The translations under genes were made by a program, and so were the position numbers. From an uncultured Gemmiger sp. (GTDB lineage: Bacteria > Bacillota > Clostridia > Oscillospirales > Ruminococcaceae), in NCBI RefSeq assembly GCF_934561205.1, contig NZ_CAKTFU010000009.1, positions 1 to 64,000 on the forward strand: a stretch of 64,000 bases of DNA, given 5' to 3'. A model generated the notes under the pieces. It was not told the origin of the DNA. It did no database searches and was given only the letters and a program-made list of their open reading frames with translations. The stretch's first letter is position 1. Every line of letters starts with the position of its first letter. This document shows, one piece after another, positions 25,811 through 33,908 of this stretch.

Positions 25811-28135
25811 ATGTGGAAAGACCGGTTTTGCCAGCCCATCCGCGACCTGCTGGCCGATGACGCCTGGCTGGTAGCGGAGGAAGGCTACCACCCGCGTGAG
25901 CAGATCGTCTACGAAAGTATCTTCTGTTTGGCCAGCGGCTACATGGGCAGCCGTGCCAGCGCCGAGGAGGGCTTTTGCCGCCGCACACTGCCCGCCAACT
26001 ATATCAACGGTGTGTTTGACCGTTCCGAGGCATTCCAGCGCGAACTGGCCAACACGCCCGACTGGTGCAAGCTGAAAATGTACTATCAGTGCGAGCCGAT
26101 CGCCCCCGAGGAGGGCAACACGCCCGAGGACTACCTGCGCGTGCTGGATATGCAGCACGGTCTGCTGGCCAAGCGCTATGTCACTCAGGCGGCGGACGGC
26201 CGACGCACCAAGGTGGAAATTCTGAAATTCCTCAGCCGCGCCCACGGCTGGTGCGGCGGGTTTAAGGTCTGGCTGACCCCGCTGAACTACGGCGGTTTGC
26301 TGGAATTTGAAAACATCATCGATGCCACCGTCACCAACTTTATTGACTTTCCGCGTTTCCGCGTCAAGCATATCCGCACCACGGACCTGCGCGCGCTGGA
26401 CGGCTTGGGCTGCTATCTGGGATGTGAGACCCGCGACTTCAAGCTGCCCGTCGGCACGGCGGCGGGGGTGCGCATTGTGGACGAGCAGGGCAGAGATATC
26501 CTGAAAAGCCGCGCGTTCCGCCCCTACGGCGAAACTGCCTGCGAGTTCGTGGACGCCTACTGCCGGGAAGGGCAGACCATCTGCGTGGAAAAATATGCCG
26601 CCGTCTGCACAGGACGCGATGTGCCCGAATCTCAGGTGGCCGAAACGACCCGTGCGCGGTTGCAGGCCTTTGTGGACACCGGCTTTGACGCCGAGCTGCA
26701 GGCACATCTGGCCGAGTATGCCCGCCTGTGGCACCGCGCGGACCTGGAGCTGACCGGCGATGACCGCCTGCAAAAGGCGCTGCGGTTCAACATTTTCCAT
26801 CTGATGTCTACCCCCAGCCGGACCGACAACCGCACCAACATCGGTGCCAAGCTCATCCACGGCGAGGAGTACGGCGGCCACGCGTTCTGGGATACCGAAC
26901 TGTTCCTGCTGCCTTTCTTTGACTATGTTTTCCCCGAAGTGGCGCGCAATCTGGTGGATTACCGCTATCTTTTGCTGGACAAGGCGCGGGAAAACGCCGT
27001 CAAAAACGGGTTCCGCGGCGCCAAATACCCGTGGGAGTCGGCAGACACTGGCGATGAGGAATGTCCTGCCTGGACCATTGAGCCGGACGGTTCCTGCTAC
27101 CGCTGCTATGTGGCCGACTACGAGCACCACGTCACGGCGGCCGTGGCTTACGGCGGTGTGCACTATTTTGAGCTGACAGGGGACGAGGATTTCTTTGACC
27201 GTGAGGGGCTGGAAATTCTCTGCGAGACCGCGCGGTTTTGGGTGTCCCGCCTGGAATACAACGCCGAAAAAGACCGCTACGAGATCTGCAAGGTCACAGG
27301 CCCCGACGAATGGCATGAACCGGTGGACAACAACGCCTACACCAACTATTTGGCGCGGTGGAATATCCGCAAGGCGGTGGAATACCTGGCCCTTTATAAA
27401 AAGGAAAAGCCTGAGGTTTACGCACGTCTGGCACAGCGCATTGACCTGGCAGAGGACGAGCCGAAGCGTTGGAGCGAGCATGCCGAAAAAATCTACCTGC
27501 CCGACACCAACGGCGTCATTGAGCAGTTTGAAGGTTACTTTGACCTTGCGGACGCTGTCATCGACGAGTGGGACGAAAACAACATGCCGCTGTGGCCCAA
27601 GGCCCTGGCCGAGATACCCAAAGAGCAGCGCTGTATCCTGAAACAGGCCGATGTGGTCATGCTGATGTACCTTATGGAGCATGAGTTCAGCGCCGAGACC
27701 CAGCGTCTGAACTTTGACTATTACGAGAAACGCACGCTGCATCGTTCGTCCTTGAGCCCCAGCATCCACTGCCTGATGGGGCTGCGCGTGGGCGAAAGCG
27801 AGCACGCCTACCAGTATCTGTGTCGGTCGGCGTATGTGGATATCGACAACAACCAGCGCAATACGCGCGAGGGTATCCATGCAGCCTCGGCGGGCGGCAC
27901 ATGGCAGTGTGTCACGCTGGGCTATTGCGGCATGTCCACCACCGACACGGGTGAGCTTTGCTTTACGCCGCATCTGCCCGAACAATGGCAGCGCGTGCGG
28001 TATCATATCCGCTGGCGCGGTGCCGACCTGCGTATTACCGTAACGCAGGACGGTGTGGACGTTGAGCAGGAAAACGGCACACAGCCCGTTATATACCTGT
28101 GCGGCGGCGAGCGTCGGACGGCCCGCAGAATCTGA
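25811..28135 (+). CDS. GH65 disaccharide phosphorylase
   Basis: 774 residues. The N-terminal beta-sandwich ('YESIFCLASGYMGSRASAEE') is followed by an (alpha/alpha)6 barrel with 'HGEEYGGHAFWDTELFLLPF' and the general-acid Glu 500 in 'VTGPDEWHEPVDNNAYTN', the hallmark of maltose, kojibiose and nigerose phosphorylases. It would split an alpha-glucobiose with phosphate to beta-glucose 1-phosphate and glucose. The next gene is beta-phosphoglucomutase, the expected partner. Which linkage is cleaved cannot be read by eye. ATG 25811 follows AAAGGGG; a frame extending to 25766 lacks a ribosome site. Confidence 0.9.
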   Translation: MWKDRFCQPIRDLLADDAWLVAEEGYHPREQIVYESIFCLASGYMGSRASAEEGFCRRTLPANYINGVFDRSEAFQRELANTPDWCKLKMYYQCEPIAPEEGNTPEDYLRVLDMQHGLLAKRYVTQAADGRRTKVEILKFLSRAHGWCGGFKVWLTPLNYGGLLEFENIIDATVTNFIDFPRFRVKHIRTTDLRALDGLGCYLGCETRDFKLPVGTAAGVRIVDEQGRDILKSRAFRPYGETACEFVDAYCREGQTICVEKYAAVCTGRDVPESQVAETTRARLQAFVDTGFDAELQAHLAEYARLWHRADLELTGDDRLQKALRFNIFHLMSTPSRTDNRTNIGAKLIHGEEYGGHAFWDTELFLLPFFDYVFPEVARNLVDYRYLLLDKARENAVKNGFRGAKYPWESADTGDEECPAWTIEPDGSCYRCYVADYEHHVTAAVAYGGVHYFELTGDEDFFDREGLEILCETARFWVSRLEYNAEKDRYEICKVTGPDEWHEPVDNNAYTNYLARWNIRKAVEYLALYKKEKPEVYARLAQRIDLAEDEPKRWSEHAEKIYLPDTNGVIEQFEGYFDLADAVIDEWDENNMPLWPKALAEIPKEQRCILKQADVVMLMYLMEHEFSAETQRLNFDYYEKRTLHRSSLSPSIHCLMGLRVGESEHAYQYLCRSAYVDIDNNQRNTREGIHAASAGGTWQCVTLGYCGMSTTDTGELCFTPHLPEQWQRVRYHIRWRGADLRITVTQDGVDVEQENGTQPVIYLCGGERRTARRI

Positions 28136-28151
28136 AAAGAAGGGGAAACCT

Positions 28152-28814
28152 ATGCTGAACTGTGTGATTTTTGACCTGGACGGGGTGCTGGTATCTACCG
28201 ATGAGCTGCACTACCGTGCATGGAAGGCCATCGCCGAAAAGCTCGGCGTTCCGTTTACACGGCAGGACAACATGCGCCAGCGTGGTGTCAGCCGCATGGA
28301 ATCGCTGGAGGTCGTGCTGGAAAAATGCCCGCGCACCTTTACGCAGGACGAAAAACTGGCCCTGGCTACCGAAAAGAATGATCTGTACCGCGCCATGCTG
28401 ACCGATTTAAGCCGGGCAGATGCCCTGCCCGGTGTGCGCGAAACGCTGGCTATGCTGCGTGAGCGCGGTGTAGTCACGGCGGTGGGATCCTCCAGCAAGA
28501 ATACGCCGGAAATTTTGCAGCGCACCGAGTTGGGGGACGGTATGCAGGTGGTGGTCAGCGGGCTGGACATCACCCACTCCAAGCCGCATCCCGAGGTGTT
28601 TGCCAAGGCGGGCGAGCGCGCCGGCTTTGCTCCGCAGCAGTGCCTTGTGGTTGAGGACGCCGAAACGGGCGTGCGTGCCGGCAAGGCGGCGGGTATGCGC
28701 GTGCTGGCGGTGGGGGCTGCCAAGGACAACAGCGAGGCGGATTTCCGCTTTGCAACCCTGGCGGAGACATTGCCCCACTGGGACGAGATTTTTTCTGCAT
28801 TTGAACAGGCATAA
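28152..28814 (+). CDS. pgmB: Beta-phosphoglucomutase
   Basis: 220-residue HAD-superfamily mutase. The nucleophile Asp 8 and acid/base Asp 10 lie in 'VIFDLDGVLVSTDELHYRAW', the cap has 'RQRGVSRMESLEVVL', and the core motifs are 'VGSSSKN' and 'VVEDAETGVRAGKAAGM'. The TDELHY and RGVSRMESL signatures distinguish beta-PGM from phosphatases. It turns beta-glucose 1-phosphate from the GH65 enzyme into glucose 6-phosphate. Sixteen bases separate the two genes. Confidence 0.94.
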   Translation: MLNCVIFDLDGVLVSTDELHYRAWKAIAEKLGVPFTRQDNMRQRGVSRMESLEVVLEKCPRTFTQDEKLALATEKNDLYRAMLTDLSRADALPGVRETLAMLRERGVVTAVGSSSKNTPEILQRTELGDGMQVVVSGLDITHSKPHPEVFAKAGERAGFAPQQCLVVEDAETGVRAGKAAGMRVLAVGAAKDNSEADFRFATLAETLPHWDEIFSAFEQA

Positions 28815-28829
28815 AAGGAGCGTGTAACG

Positions 28830-29723
28830 TTGCAGCAAACAAAACAGGAAACAAAGGCCTGGGCGGCGGACCTGCTCTGCCTGCTGGTGGCGGGCATCTG
28901 GGGTTCGGGCTTTATTGCCAGCCAGATGGCCATTGACGCCCACATGAGCGCCGCGCTGATCATGGCGCTGCGTTTTGCGCTGGCCGCTGTGGTCATGCTG
29001 GCGGTCTGCCTGCCTAAGCTCAAGCGGCTGCGCCTGCGCGATATCAAAATGGGCGGGCTGGCAGGTGTACTACTGTTCGGCGCATTTTATACGCAGATCG
29101 TCGGCCAGCAGCACACAACGGTATCCCACTGTGCTTTTTTGACCGCGACCAACGTGGTCATGGTGCCTTTCATCGTCTGGGCGGTCAGCCGCAAACGGCC
29201 GTCTGCCAAGACCTTTGTGCTGACCGCCACGACCCTGCTGGGTATCGGTGTGCTCAGTATTACACCGGGCAGTTTTTCGCTCAGTTTTAACTACGGCGAT
29301 GCCATGACTCTGTTGTGTGCCTTGCTGTTTGCCCTGCACATCACCACGCTGGGCTGGGCTACCCGCGGCGCGGACGTCATGCTGATCAACCTTGTGCAGC
29401 TGGCCACGGCGGCGGTTATTTCGGCGGTGGTTTTTCTGCTGACCGATGCGGGCGCAGCGGCAGCGGCAGATTTGCAGCACGGCCTGCCCGCCGTCATCTA
29501 TCTGGGACTTTTTAGCACCTGTCTGTGCTATTTTTTGCAGACACTGGCGCAAAAACACACCACCCCTGCCCAAGCCGGTGTGCTGCTTTCGACCGAGGGG
29601 CTGTTCGGCAGCCTGTTCTCGGTCGTGCTGGGCCTGGAAACCCTGACCACAAACTTAGTCATCGGCGGCATCATCATTATGGCGTCCATTTTGCTGATGG
29701 AACTGCTGCCGTCCAAAGAATAA
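28830..29723 (+). CDS. EamA/DMT-family transporter
   Basis: 297 residues, ten predicted helices in two EamA repeats ('LLCLLVAGIWGSGFIASQMA' and 'GDAMTLLCALLFALHITTLG'). Members export or import metabolites such as amino acids or nucleosides; substrate not inferable. Start is TTG at 28830 with AAAGGAG upstream. It lies 15 bp after pgmB and 13 bp before the M42 peptidase, so it belongs to the end of the long operon, perhaps only by read-through. Confidence 0.88.
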   Translation: MQQTKQETKAWAADLLCLLVAGIWGSGFIASQMAIDAHMSAALIMALRFALAAVVMLAVCLPKLKRLRLRDIKMGGLAGVLLFGAFYTQIVGQQHTTVSHCAFLTATNVVMVPFIVWAVSRKRPSAKTFVLTATTLLGIGVLSITPGSFSLSFNYGDAMTLLCALLFALHITTLGWATRGADVMLINLVQLATAAVISAVVFLLTDAGAAAAADLQHGLPAVIYLGLFSTCLCYFLQTLAQKHTTPAQAGVLLSTEGLFGSLFSVVLGLETLTTNLVIGGIIIMASILLMELLPSKE

Positions 29724-29736
29724 GGAGCAGAAGATC

Positions 29737-30750
29737 ATGAACGAGTTTCTTTCGTCTTTGCTGGAGACTGCCTCCGTAACCGGAAGCGAAACGCAGGCCG
29801 CTGAGGTTTTGCAGCCGTATTTTGCGCAAAAGGGCCTGGCCACGGTGCGCGATGCGAGCGGCAACTTCTATGCGGGCGATGTGTCAGGCAGCGCGGGTGT
29901 GCTGCTGGCTGCGCACATGGATGAAATCGGCCTGATGGTGACCTGCATCATGCCCGACGGCACGCTGCGTGTCTGCAGTGTGGGCGGCATTTATATCCCA
30001 ATGTACTTTGGCCACCGTGTGCGCATTTATACGCGCGCTGGCGTTGTGTACGGCAGTGTGTCGGTCAACCGCGAGCTGTACCGCCGCAGCGAGTTCAAGG
30101 CCACCGATATCATTGTGGATATCGGTGCCTCCAACGCCGAGCAGGCCGCCGAATGGGTAGAAGTGGGGGACATTGCCACCTTTGATTCCGACTGGCGTAT
30201 GCTGAAAAACGACTGCCTGAGTGGCCGTGCGCTGGATGACAAGATGGGGGTATACATCCTGTCGGAAACACTGACCCGTCTGCACGAGAACGGCAAGGAT
30301 GCGCAGGTCTGCCTGTGCGCCACCGTGGGCGAGGAAACCGTCAAAAACGGCGCTTACTGGGCGGCATCCCGCCAAAAACCCAAGCTGGCTATCGTCGTGG
30401 ATGTGACTTACACCAGCGACTACCTGCACGGTGCCGCCAAGGAGGAATGCGGTGAAATCCTGCTGGGCGGCGGCCCGGCCGTCTGCATCAACCCCATTTG
30501 CAGCCGCCGCCGTATTGAGCAGATCAGGCAAGCTGCCAAGCGTGCAGGTATTTCGCTGCAGTTTGAGGTTTCGGGCGAGCGAACCCACACCGACGCCGAC
30601 GGGATCCATCAGGCAGCGGGCGGCGTGGAAATGCTGATCGTTTCGCTGCCGATGCGCTATATGCACTCTGCCTGCGAAACCGTAAGCCTGCAGGACGCAG
30701 AGACCTGCATCCGTCTGCTGACCGAATACCTGGGCAGTCTGCCCGAATAA
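29737..30750 (+). CDS. M42-family metallopeptidase
   Basis: 337 residues. Metal and catalytic motifs in order are 'LLAAHMDEIGLMV', 'ALDDKMGVYIL' (bridging Asp), 'TVGEETVKNG' (catalytic Glu and ligand), 'VVDVTYTSD' and the C-terminal 'MRYMHSACE' (His). This matches the dinuclear glutamyl-aminopeptidase/deblocking-aminopeptidase family (FrvX-like), which forms cytosolic dodecamers and trims peptides. Some homologues were once annotated as endoglucanases, so its presence in a carbohydrate operon is not evidence for that activity. Confidence 0.88.
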   Translation: MNEFLSSLLETASVTGSETQAAEVLQPYFAQKGLATVRDASGNFYAGDVSGSAGVLLAAHMDEIGLMVTCIMPDGTLRVCSVGGIYIPMYFGHRVRIYTRAGVVYGSVSVNRELYRRSEFKATDIIVDIGASNAEQAAEWVEVGDIATFDSDWRMLKNDCLSGRALDDKMGVYILSETLTRLHENGKDAQVCLCATVGEETVKNGAYWAASRQKPKLAIVVDVTYTSDYLHGAAKEECGEILLGGGPAVCINPICSRRRIEQIRQAAKRAGISLQFEVSGERTHTDADGIHQAAGGVEMLIVSLPMRYMHSACETVSLQDAETCIRLLTEYLGSLPE

Positions 30751-30808
30751 TCCGATCAAGAAAAAGCGCTGATGCACAGCTACGCCTGACAGCGCACTGA
30801 CTCAATAC

Positions 30809-30855
30809 AGCAGCCCCACCCTTGCCTTATGGCAGGGGAGGGGCTGCTTTTTGCA
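30809..30855 (+). terminator. Terminator formed by a dispersed GC-rich palindrome
   Basis: AGCAGCCCC (30809-30817) pairs with GGGGCTGCT (30840-30848); the inner arms CCCTTGCC/GGCAGGGG also pair, and TTTTT follows. It ends the long operon. Its inner sequence matches the repeat at 2827-2862, so the terminator seems to be supplied by a repeated element. Confidence 0.75.
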
Positions 30856-30866
30856 AAGAACAATCC

Positions 30867-30900
30867 TTGCAAAACGGAATGCAAGATTCTATCGTTAGGT
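30867..30900 (+). repeat. IS30-end-like scar
   Basis: 28 of 34 bases match the left end of the IS30 element (36106-36139), starting TTGCAAAAC and ending AGGT, in the same orientation. No transposase lies beside it. It abuts the broken LysR fragment. Confidence 0.5.
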
Positions 30901-31094
30901 TCGGCATAGCCATTGTACCGGATCACCCAATTTTGCAAAGTATGGGGCTTAAAACCCTGCGCATCACCGAGCCTTGCCCTGACCGCACCGCCTACCTCTG
31001 CCGCAAGCGCGGCGTATTGCACCCTTTCGGGGCGCAGCGGTTTTTTAATTTCTGTAAAACGGAATTGAACGGGAAGGAAATCGACGGCAAGTGA
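30894..31094 (+). pseudogene. C-terminal remnant of a LysR-type regulator
   Basis: The frame reads 'FGIAIVPDHPILQSMGLKT' then 'LRITEPCPDRTAYLCRKRG', which looks like the last strand and helices of a LysR substrate-binding domain, and ends at a TGA at 31092. The DNA-binding domain and most of the sensor domain are absent; the join coincides with the IS-end scar. No start signal is present, so it is called a pseudogene. Confidence 0.5.
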
Positions 31095-31137
31095 AGTTAT
31101 ACCTAGTAACAGATAAGAACATATAAAGCGTATAGGC

Positions 31138-31195
31138 AAGCCCCACAAGGCTCAAAACGGTTCAAAACCGACGGAAAGCCTTGCGGTGCTTTTTT
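31138..31195 (+). terminator. Terminator after the LysR remnant
   Basis: 15-bp arms with three mismatches (31138-31152 and 31177-31191) enclosing an inner stem CGGTT/AACCG, followed by a T run. Probably the original terminator of the decayed gene. Confidence 0.55.
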
Positions 31196-31233
31196 AGCAA
31201 TTTTTCTAAAGAAATTTCGCTCCTATCCTGACA

Positions 31234-32571
31234 TCATGGGGTATGCAGCTCTTGCCCGCAGAGCATAACTTTGGCGCAGAAAGTACCATTTTGATAGGTA
31301 AATGTACTTGTACCGCCGGTCTTTTCTGCAATATGGGTGACGGACTGGATGCCGATCCCGTTACCCTTCCGTTTGGATGAGCGGAAAACGCCGTTCTTTT
31401 CGTTGACCTCGCCGTCAAACGCATTTTCAACCTCGACCAGAAGAATCCGATTACTATGTACATAGGCGGTTATTTCGATTTGCCGCCTGCCCGGAGCGGT
31501 GCGAAGGCTCGCTTCCAGCGCATTTTCCAGCAGGTTGGACAGCACCATGCACATATCGATCTCATCGATCGGCAGTGTTTCCGGCAAATCGAGTCTGGCG
31601 CGGAAGGGGATCTCCTCGCGCTTTGCCATGGCACAGTAATAGCCGACAACACTGTCAGCCGCACGGTTTTCGCTGAAGCACATATCAAGATTCGGAATGC
31701 GGGCGACGGTTTTTGCGAGGTAGCTTTTCAGTTCCTCCGAATCACCCGCCTCGACCAGCACAGAAATTTGATTGAATTGGTGGCGCATATCGTGCCGTGC
31801 CTGCCGCGCTTCTTCGATAGCAGTCTTAAGGCTCTCATAGCGCTGCTGCTGCATGGAAAGAAACTGGTTTTCCTGCTGCAGTTTCGCATTACGGTTAAGG
31901 CTGGTTGCCATCAGCAGAAAAACCGCATTAAAGCAGAACATAAAAATCAGAAGTGCGCTGCTTAGCACAATATAGCCCTGCAGCACGCGCCCGGTCTGCA
32001 GCGTTGTCTGATAGCGCGGAATCATAAAAAGGTTCAAAAGAATGAACGCCAGCGGCAGGACCCAGAACACATACCAGGTTTGCGCAAAATTATCGTCCTC
32101 GACCATCGCACGCACCGTATGTGACGCAGGATAATACGCGGCCAGCACAGTGATCCAGCAAACAGCGTTATAGAACACGCAAGCCCCAAGGCAGAGCCAC
32201 GGTTCGTCCGTCGGCAGCTGCTGATCCCGGATGATCGCGGCGCTGACAGCGCGGGACAAGCTGTTCACGCACGCGAACACCGCGCAGACGGACAGCGCAA
32301 TCGTGCCGGATTTCCAGAGGGAGATGGTAAGCGTTCGGGTGTACAGGCAAATTGCAGCCAGTGCGACCCCTGCAAGGGCAAAGAACGTAGAAGCCCGAAG
32401 CCGATAGCAGGCAAGCCCGCTGCCGATACACAGGCACGCCATCAAGGGGAGAAGCCATGCGGTCAGCCTTCCCGGTGACTGCTTCAGATAGGTTTTTACG
32501 GGGAAATATCCAAGCAAAAGACCGGGGAGTACGACGAGCAACTCCAAAATCGGACGCAGAATTTCTTTCAT
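31234..32571 (-). CDS. GHKL-type sensor histidine kinase
   Basis: 445 residues. Six to seven membrane helices occupy residues 1-225, with no extracellular domain of note. A coiled linker ('QQENQFLSMQQQRYESLKTA') leads to the phospho-acceptor His 260 in 'ARHDMRHQFNQ'. The ATPase domain has the N box 'MVLSNLLENALEA' and G box 'GNGIGIQSV'. This AgrC/NatK-like architecture pairs with LytTR regulators and commonly senses peptides or membrane signals. It overlaps the response-regulator gene by four bases (ATGA). Confidence 0.9.
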   Translation of the reverse strand: MKEILRPILELLVVLPGLLLGYFPVKTYLKQSPGRLTAWLLPLMACLCIGSGLACYRLRASTFFALAGVALAAICLYTRTLTISLWKSGTIALSVCAVFACVNSLSRAVSAAIIRDQQLPTDEPWLCLGACVFYNAVCWITVLAAYYPASHTVRAMVEDDNFAQTWYVFWVLPLAFILLNLFMIPRYQTTLQTGRVLQGYIVLSSALLIFMFCFNAVFLLMATSLNRNAKLQQENQFLSMQQQRYESLKTAIEEARQARHDMRHQFNQISVLVEAGDSEELKSYLAKTVARIPNLDMCFSENRAADSVVGYYCAMAKREEIPFRARLDLPETLPIDEIDMCMVLSNLLENALEASLRTAPGRRQIEITAYVHSNRILLVEVENAFDGEVNEKNGVFRSSKRKGNGIGIQSVTHIAEKTGGTSTFTYQNGTFCAKVMLCGQELHTP

Positions 32572-33290
32572 CTCATACGCTCCCTTTGCAGCAGAAATTC
32601 CATAAACGCCTGCCGGGCAGGCTTCAAAAGTTCCTGACTGACATAGGCACTGCTGCCGTCTGTCATACAGAAGGCGCCATCCCGAAAATCAGCGGCGTGC
32701 TCTAAATTGACGATCACGCCTCTGCCGCAGACGAAAAAGCGGGGGTCTTTTTTCAGCGGTTCGGTGAATTCCTTGAAGCTTTGGCGTGTGGCCAGCGTTT
32801 TCCGGGCAGTCGTGCGGATGTTGATCCTGTGGGCAAAATGCTCTGCCGAAATAATATCCCGATAGCAAAGACGGACATCGCTGCCGTTAGCTTTCACCGT
32901 CAGGACCGGCTCAGGGCGGGGAAGTCTTGCAAGCATCTCGGCAAGCAGGGCGGAAAGATCTTCCTCCGAAAAGGGCTTCACGAGATAGTGAAGCGCACGC
33001 ACCTGAAAGCCTTCCAGCGCGTGGTCGGTCGAGGTCGTGGTGAAGATCAGAAGGCAGTCTGCATCCGTCTTGCGCAGCTCCTTGGCAGCGTCCATGCCGC
33101 TCATCCCCTGCATATAAATATCCAGAAATGCGGCGGTAAAGCGCCGCTCTTTTTCTGCGGCGAGAAAGCTCTCGCCGCTTTCAAATTCCAGAATTTCCGC
33201 CTTTGCGCCGCACTGGTTCAGCTGCCGTGCAAGGCGCGTTTTTAGCAGTGCGCGCTCGGTTTCCAGATCATCCACAATTGCTATTCTCAT
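32568..33290 (-). CDS. LytTR-family response regulator
   Basis: 240 residues. The receiver domain (1-120) has acidic residues Asp 7 and Asp 8, phospho-acceptor Asp 57 in 'AAFLDIYMQGMSG' and Lys 105 in 'HYLVKPFSE'. The LytTR DNA-binding domain (about 130-235) shows 'DIISAEHFAHRINIRT', 'FKEFTEPLKKDPRFFVCGRG' and 'VIVNLEHAADF'. It should bind direct repeats of 9-10 bp. Such repeats lie in the shared promoter region at 33369-33397. First gene of the two-gene minus-strand operon; a TATAAT for it is at 33326-33331. Confidence 0.92.
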   Translation of the reverse strand: MRIAIVDDLETERALLKTRLARQLNQCGAKAEILEFESGESFLAAEKERRFTAAFLDIYMQGMSGMDAAKELRKTDADCLLIFTTTSTDHALEGFQVRALHYLVKPFSEEDLSALLAEMLARLPRPEPVLTVKANGSDVRLCYRDIISAEHFAHRINIRTTARKTLATRQSFKEFTEPLKKDPRFFVCGRGVIVNLEHAADFRDGAFCMTDGSSAYVSQELLKPARQAFMEFLLQRERMR

Positions 33291-33368
33291 GCCGGACTGA
33301 CTCCTTCGGGAAAGATTCTGCTTAGATTATACCACAACTTTCCGGCTCCGGCACAGCGAAAACCCCGA

Positions 33369-33397
33369 TTTCGTGCCGGAATCGGGGCTTTCGTGCC
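33369..33397. promoter_or_regulatory. LytTR-like direct repeats
   Basis: TTTCGTGCC occurs at 33369-33377 and again at 33389-33397, start-to-start 20 bp, ending seven bases before the -35 of the downstream operon. A third, inverted and degenerate copy (TTTTCGCTGTGCC on the minus strand, about 33342-33354) covers the -35 position of the response-regulator promoter. Two direct repeats spaced by about two helical turns are the known LytTR binding mode. Confidence 0.6.
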
Positions 33398-33404
33398 AAA
33401 AGGC

Positions 33405-33432
33405 TTGAAAAGCGCGAAGCATTCCGTATACT
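33405..33432 (+). promoter_or_regulatory. Promoter of the pseudo-receiver/lipoprotein operon
   Basis: TTGAAA (33405-33410), 16-bp spacer, TATACT (33427-33432), placed directly after the LytTR-like repeats: an activator-dependent layout. Confidence 0.6.
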
Positions 33433-33485
33433 GAAAGCAGAAACAGTCAACGACGGCAGGAAAAAGGGGAGGAGGGCGGAGCGCT

Positions 33486-33908
33486 ATGTACCACATTGCC
33501 GTGCTGACAAAGAATGAAACACAGGAGATTTTTTACACAGAGCAGCTTTCGCGGTTCTGCTCCGAGCGCGGTCTGTTCCCGAAGGTAGATTGCTACCGCG
33601 GGCAGGAGGTGTTCTTTGAGGTCACGCGCAAAAATGCGCCGACCAATGCTGTAATTGCCCTTCCGGGTGTGGATGGGCTAAATGCGGTGGAACACCTGCG
33701 AGCGCTTTTTCCGGAAACGCGCATCATCTGGTGCAGCGAGCTGGATTTTTCCCTGCACGCATTTCGGCTGCGCGTGGACTACTTTCTGCTGGAGCCGATA
33801 ACGGAAGAAGCGTTTCGGCAAGGACTTTGTGCATGGGTAGAGGAAAAACAACCGTCTGCTTCGTACCGAGCGGATCACAACCAACATAGCAAGGAGGATC
33901 ACCGATGA
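33486..33908 (+). CDS. Stand-alone degenerate receiver-domain protein
   Basis: 140 residues that align along their length with the receiver domain of the neighbouring response regulator ('PGVDGLNAVEHLRALFP', 'RIIWCSELDFSLHAFRLR', 'VDYFLLEPITEEAF'). The key residues are gone: the acidic pair is Thr 8-Lys 9, no Asp is found in 'NAVIALPGVDG' where the phospho-acceptor belongs, and the invariant Lys is Glu 103. There is no DNA-binding domain. It may act as a phosphorylation-independent partner or decoy. Its stop overlaps the lipoprotein start by four bases. Confidence 0.75.
   Translation: MYHIAVLTKNETQEIFYTEQLSRFCSERGLFPKVDCYRGQEVFFEVTRKNAPTNAVIALPGVDGLNAVEHLRALFPETRIIWCSELDFSLHAFRLRVDYFLLEPITEEAFRQGLCAWVEEKQPSASYRADHNQHSKEDHR

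Noticed and set aside
23870..28006. Long minus-strand frames of 601 and 741 codons opposite GH2 and GH65
   Set aside because: Low-complexity His/Ala/Gly-rich translations without domains; the plus-strand frames carry complete catalytic motifs.
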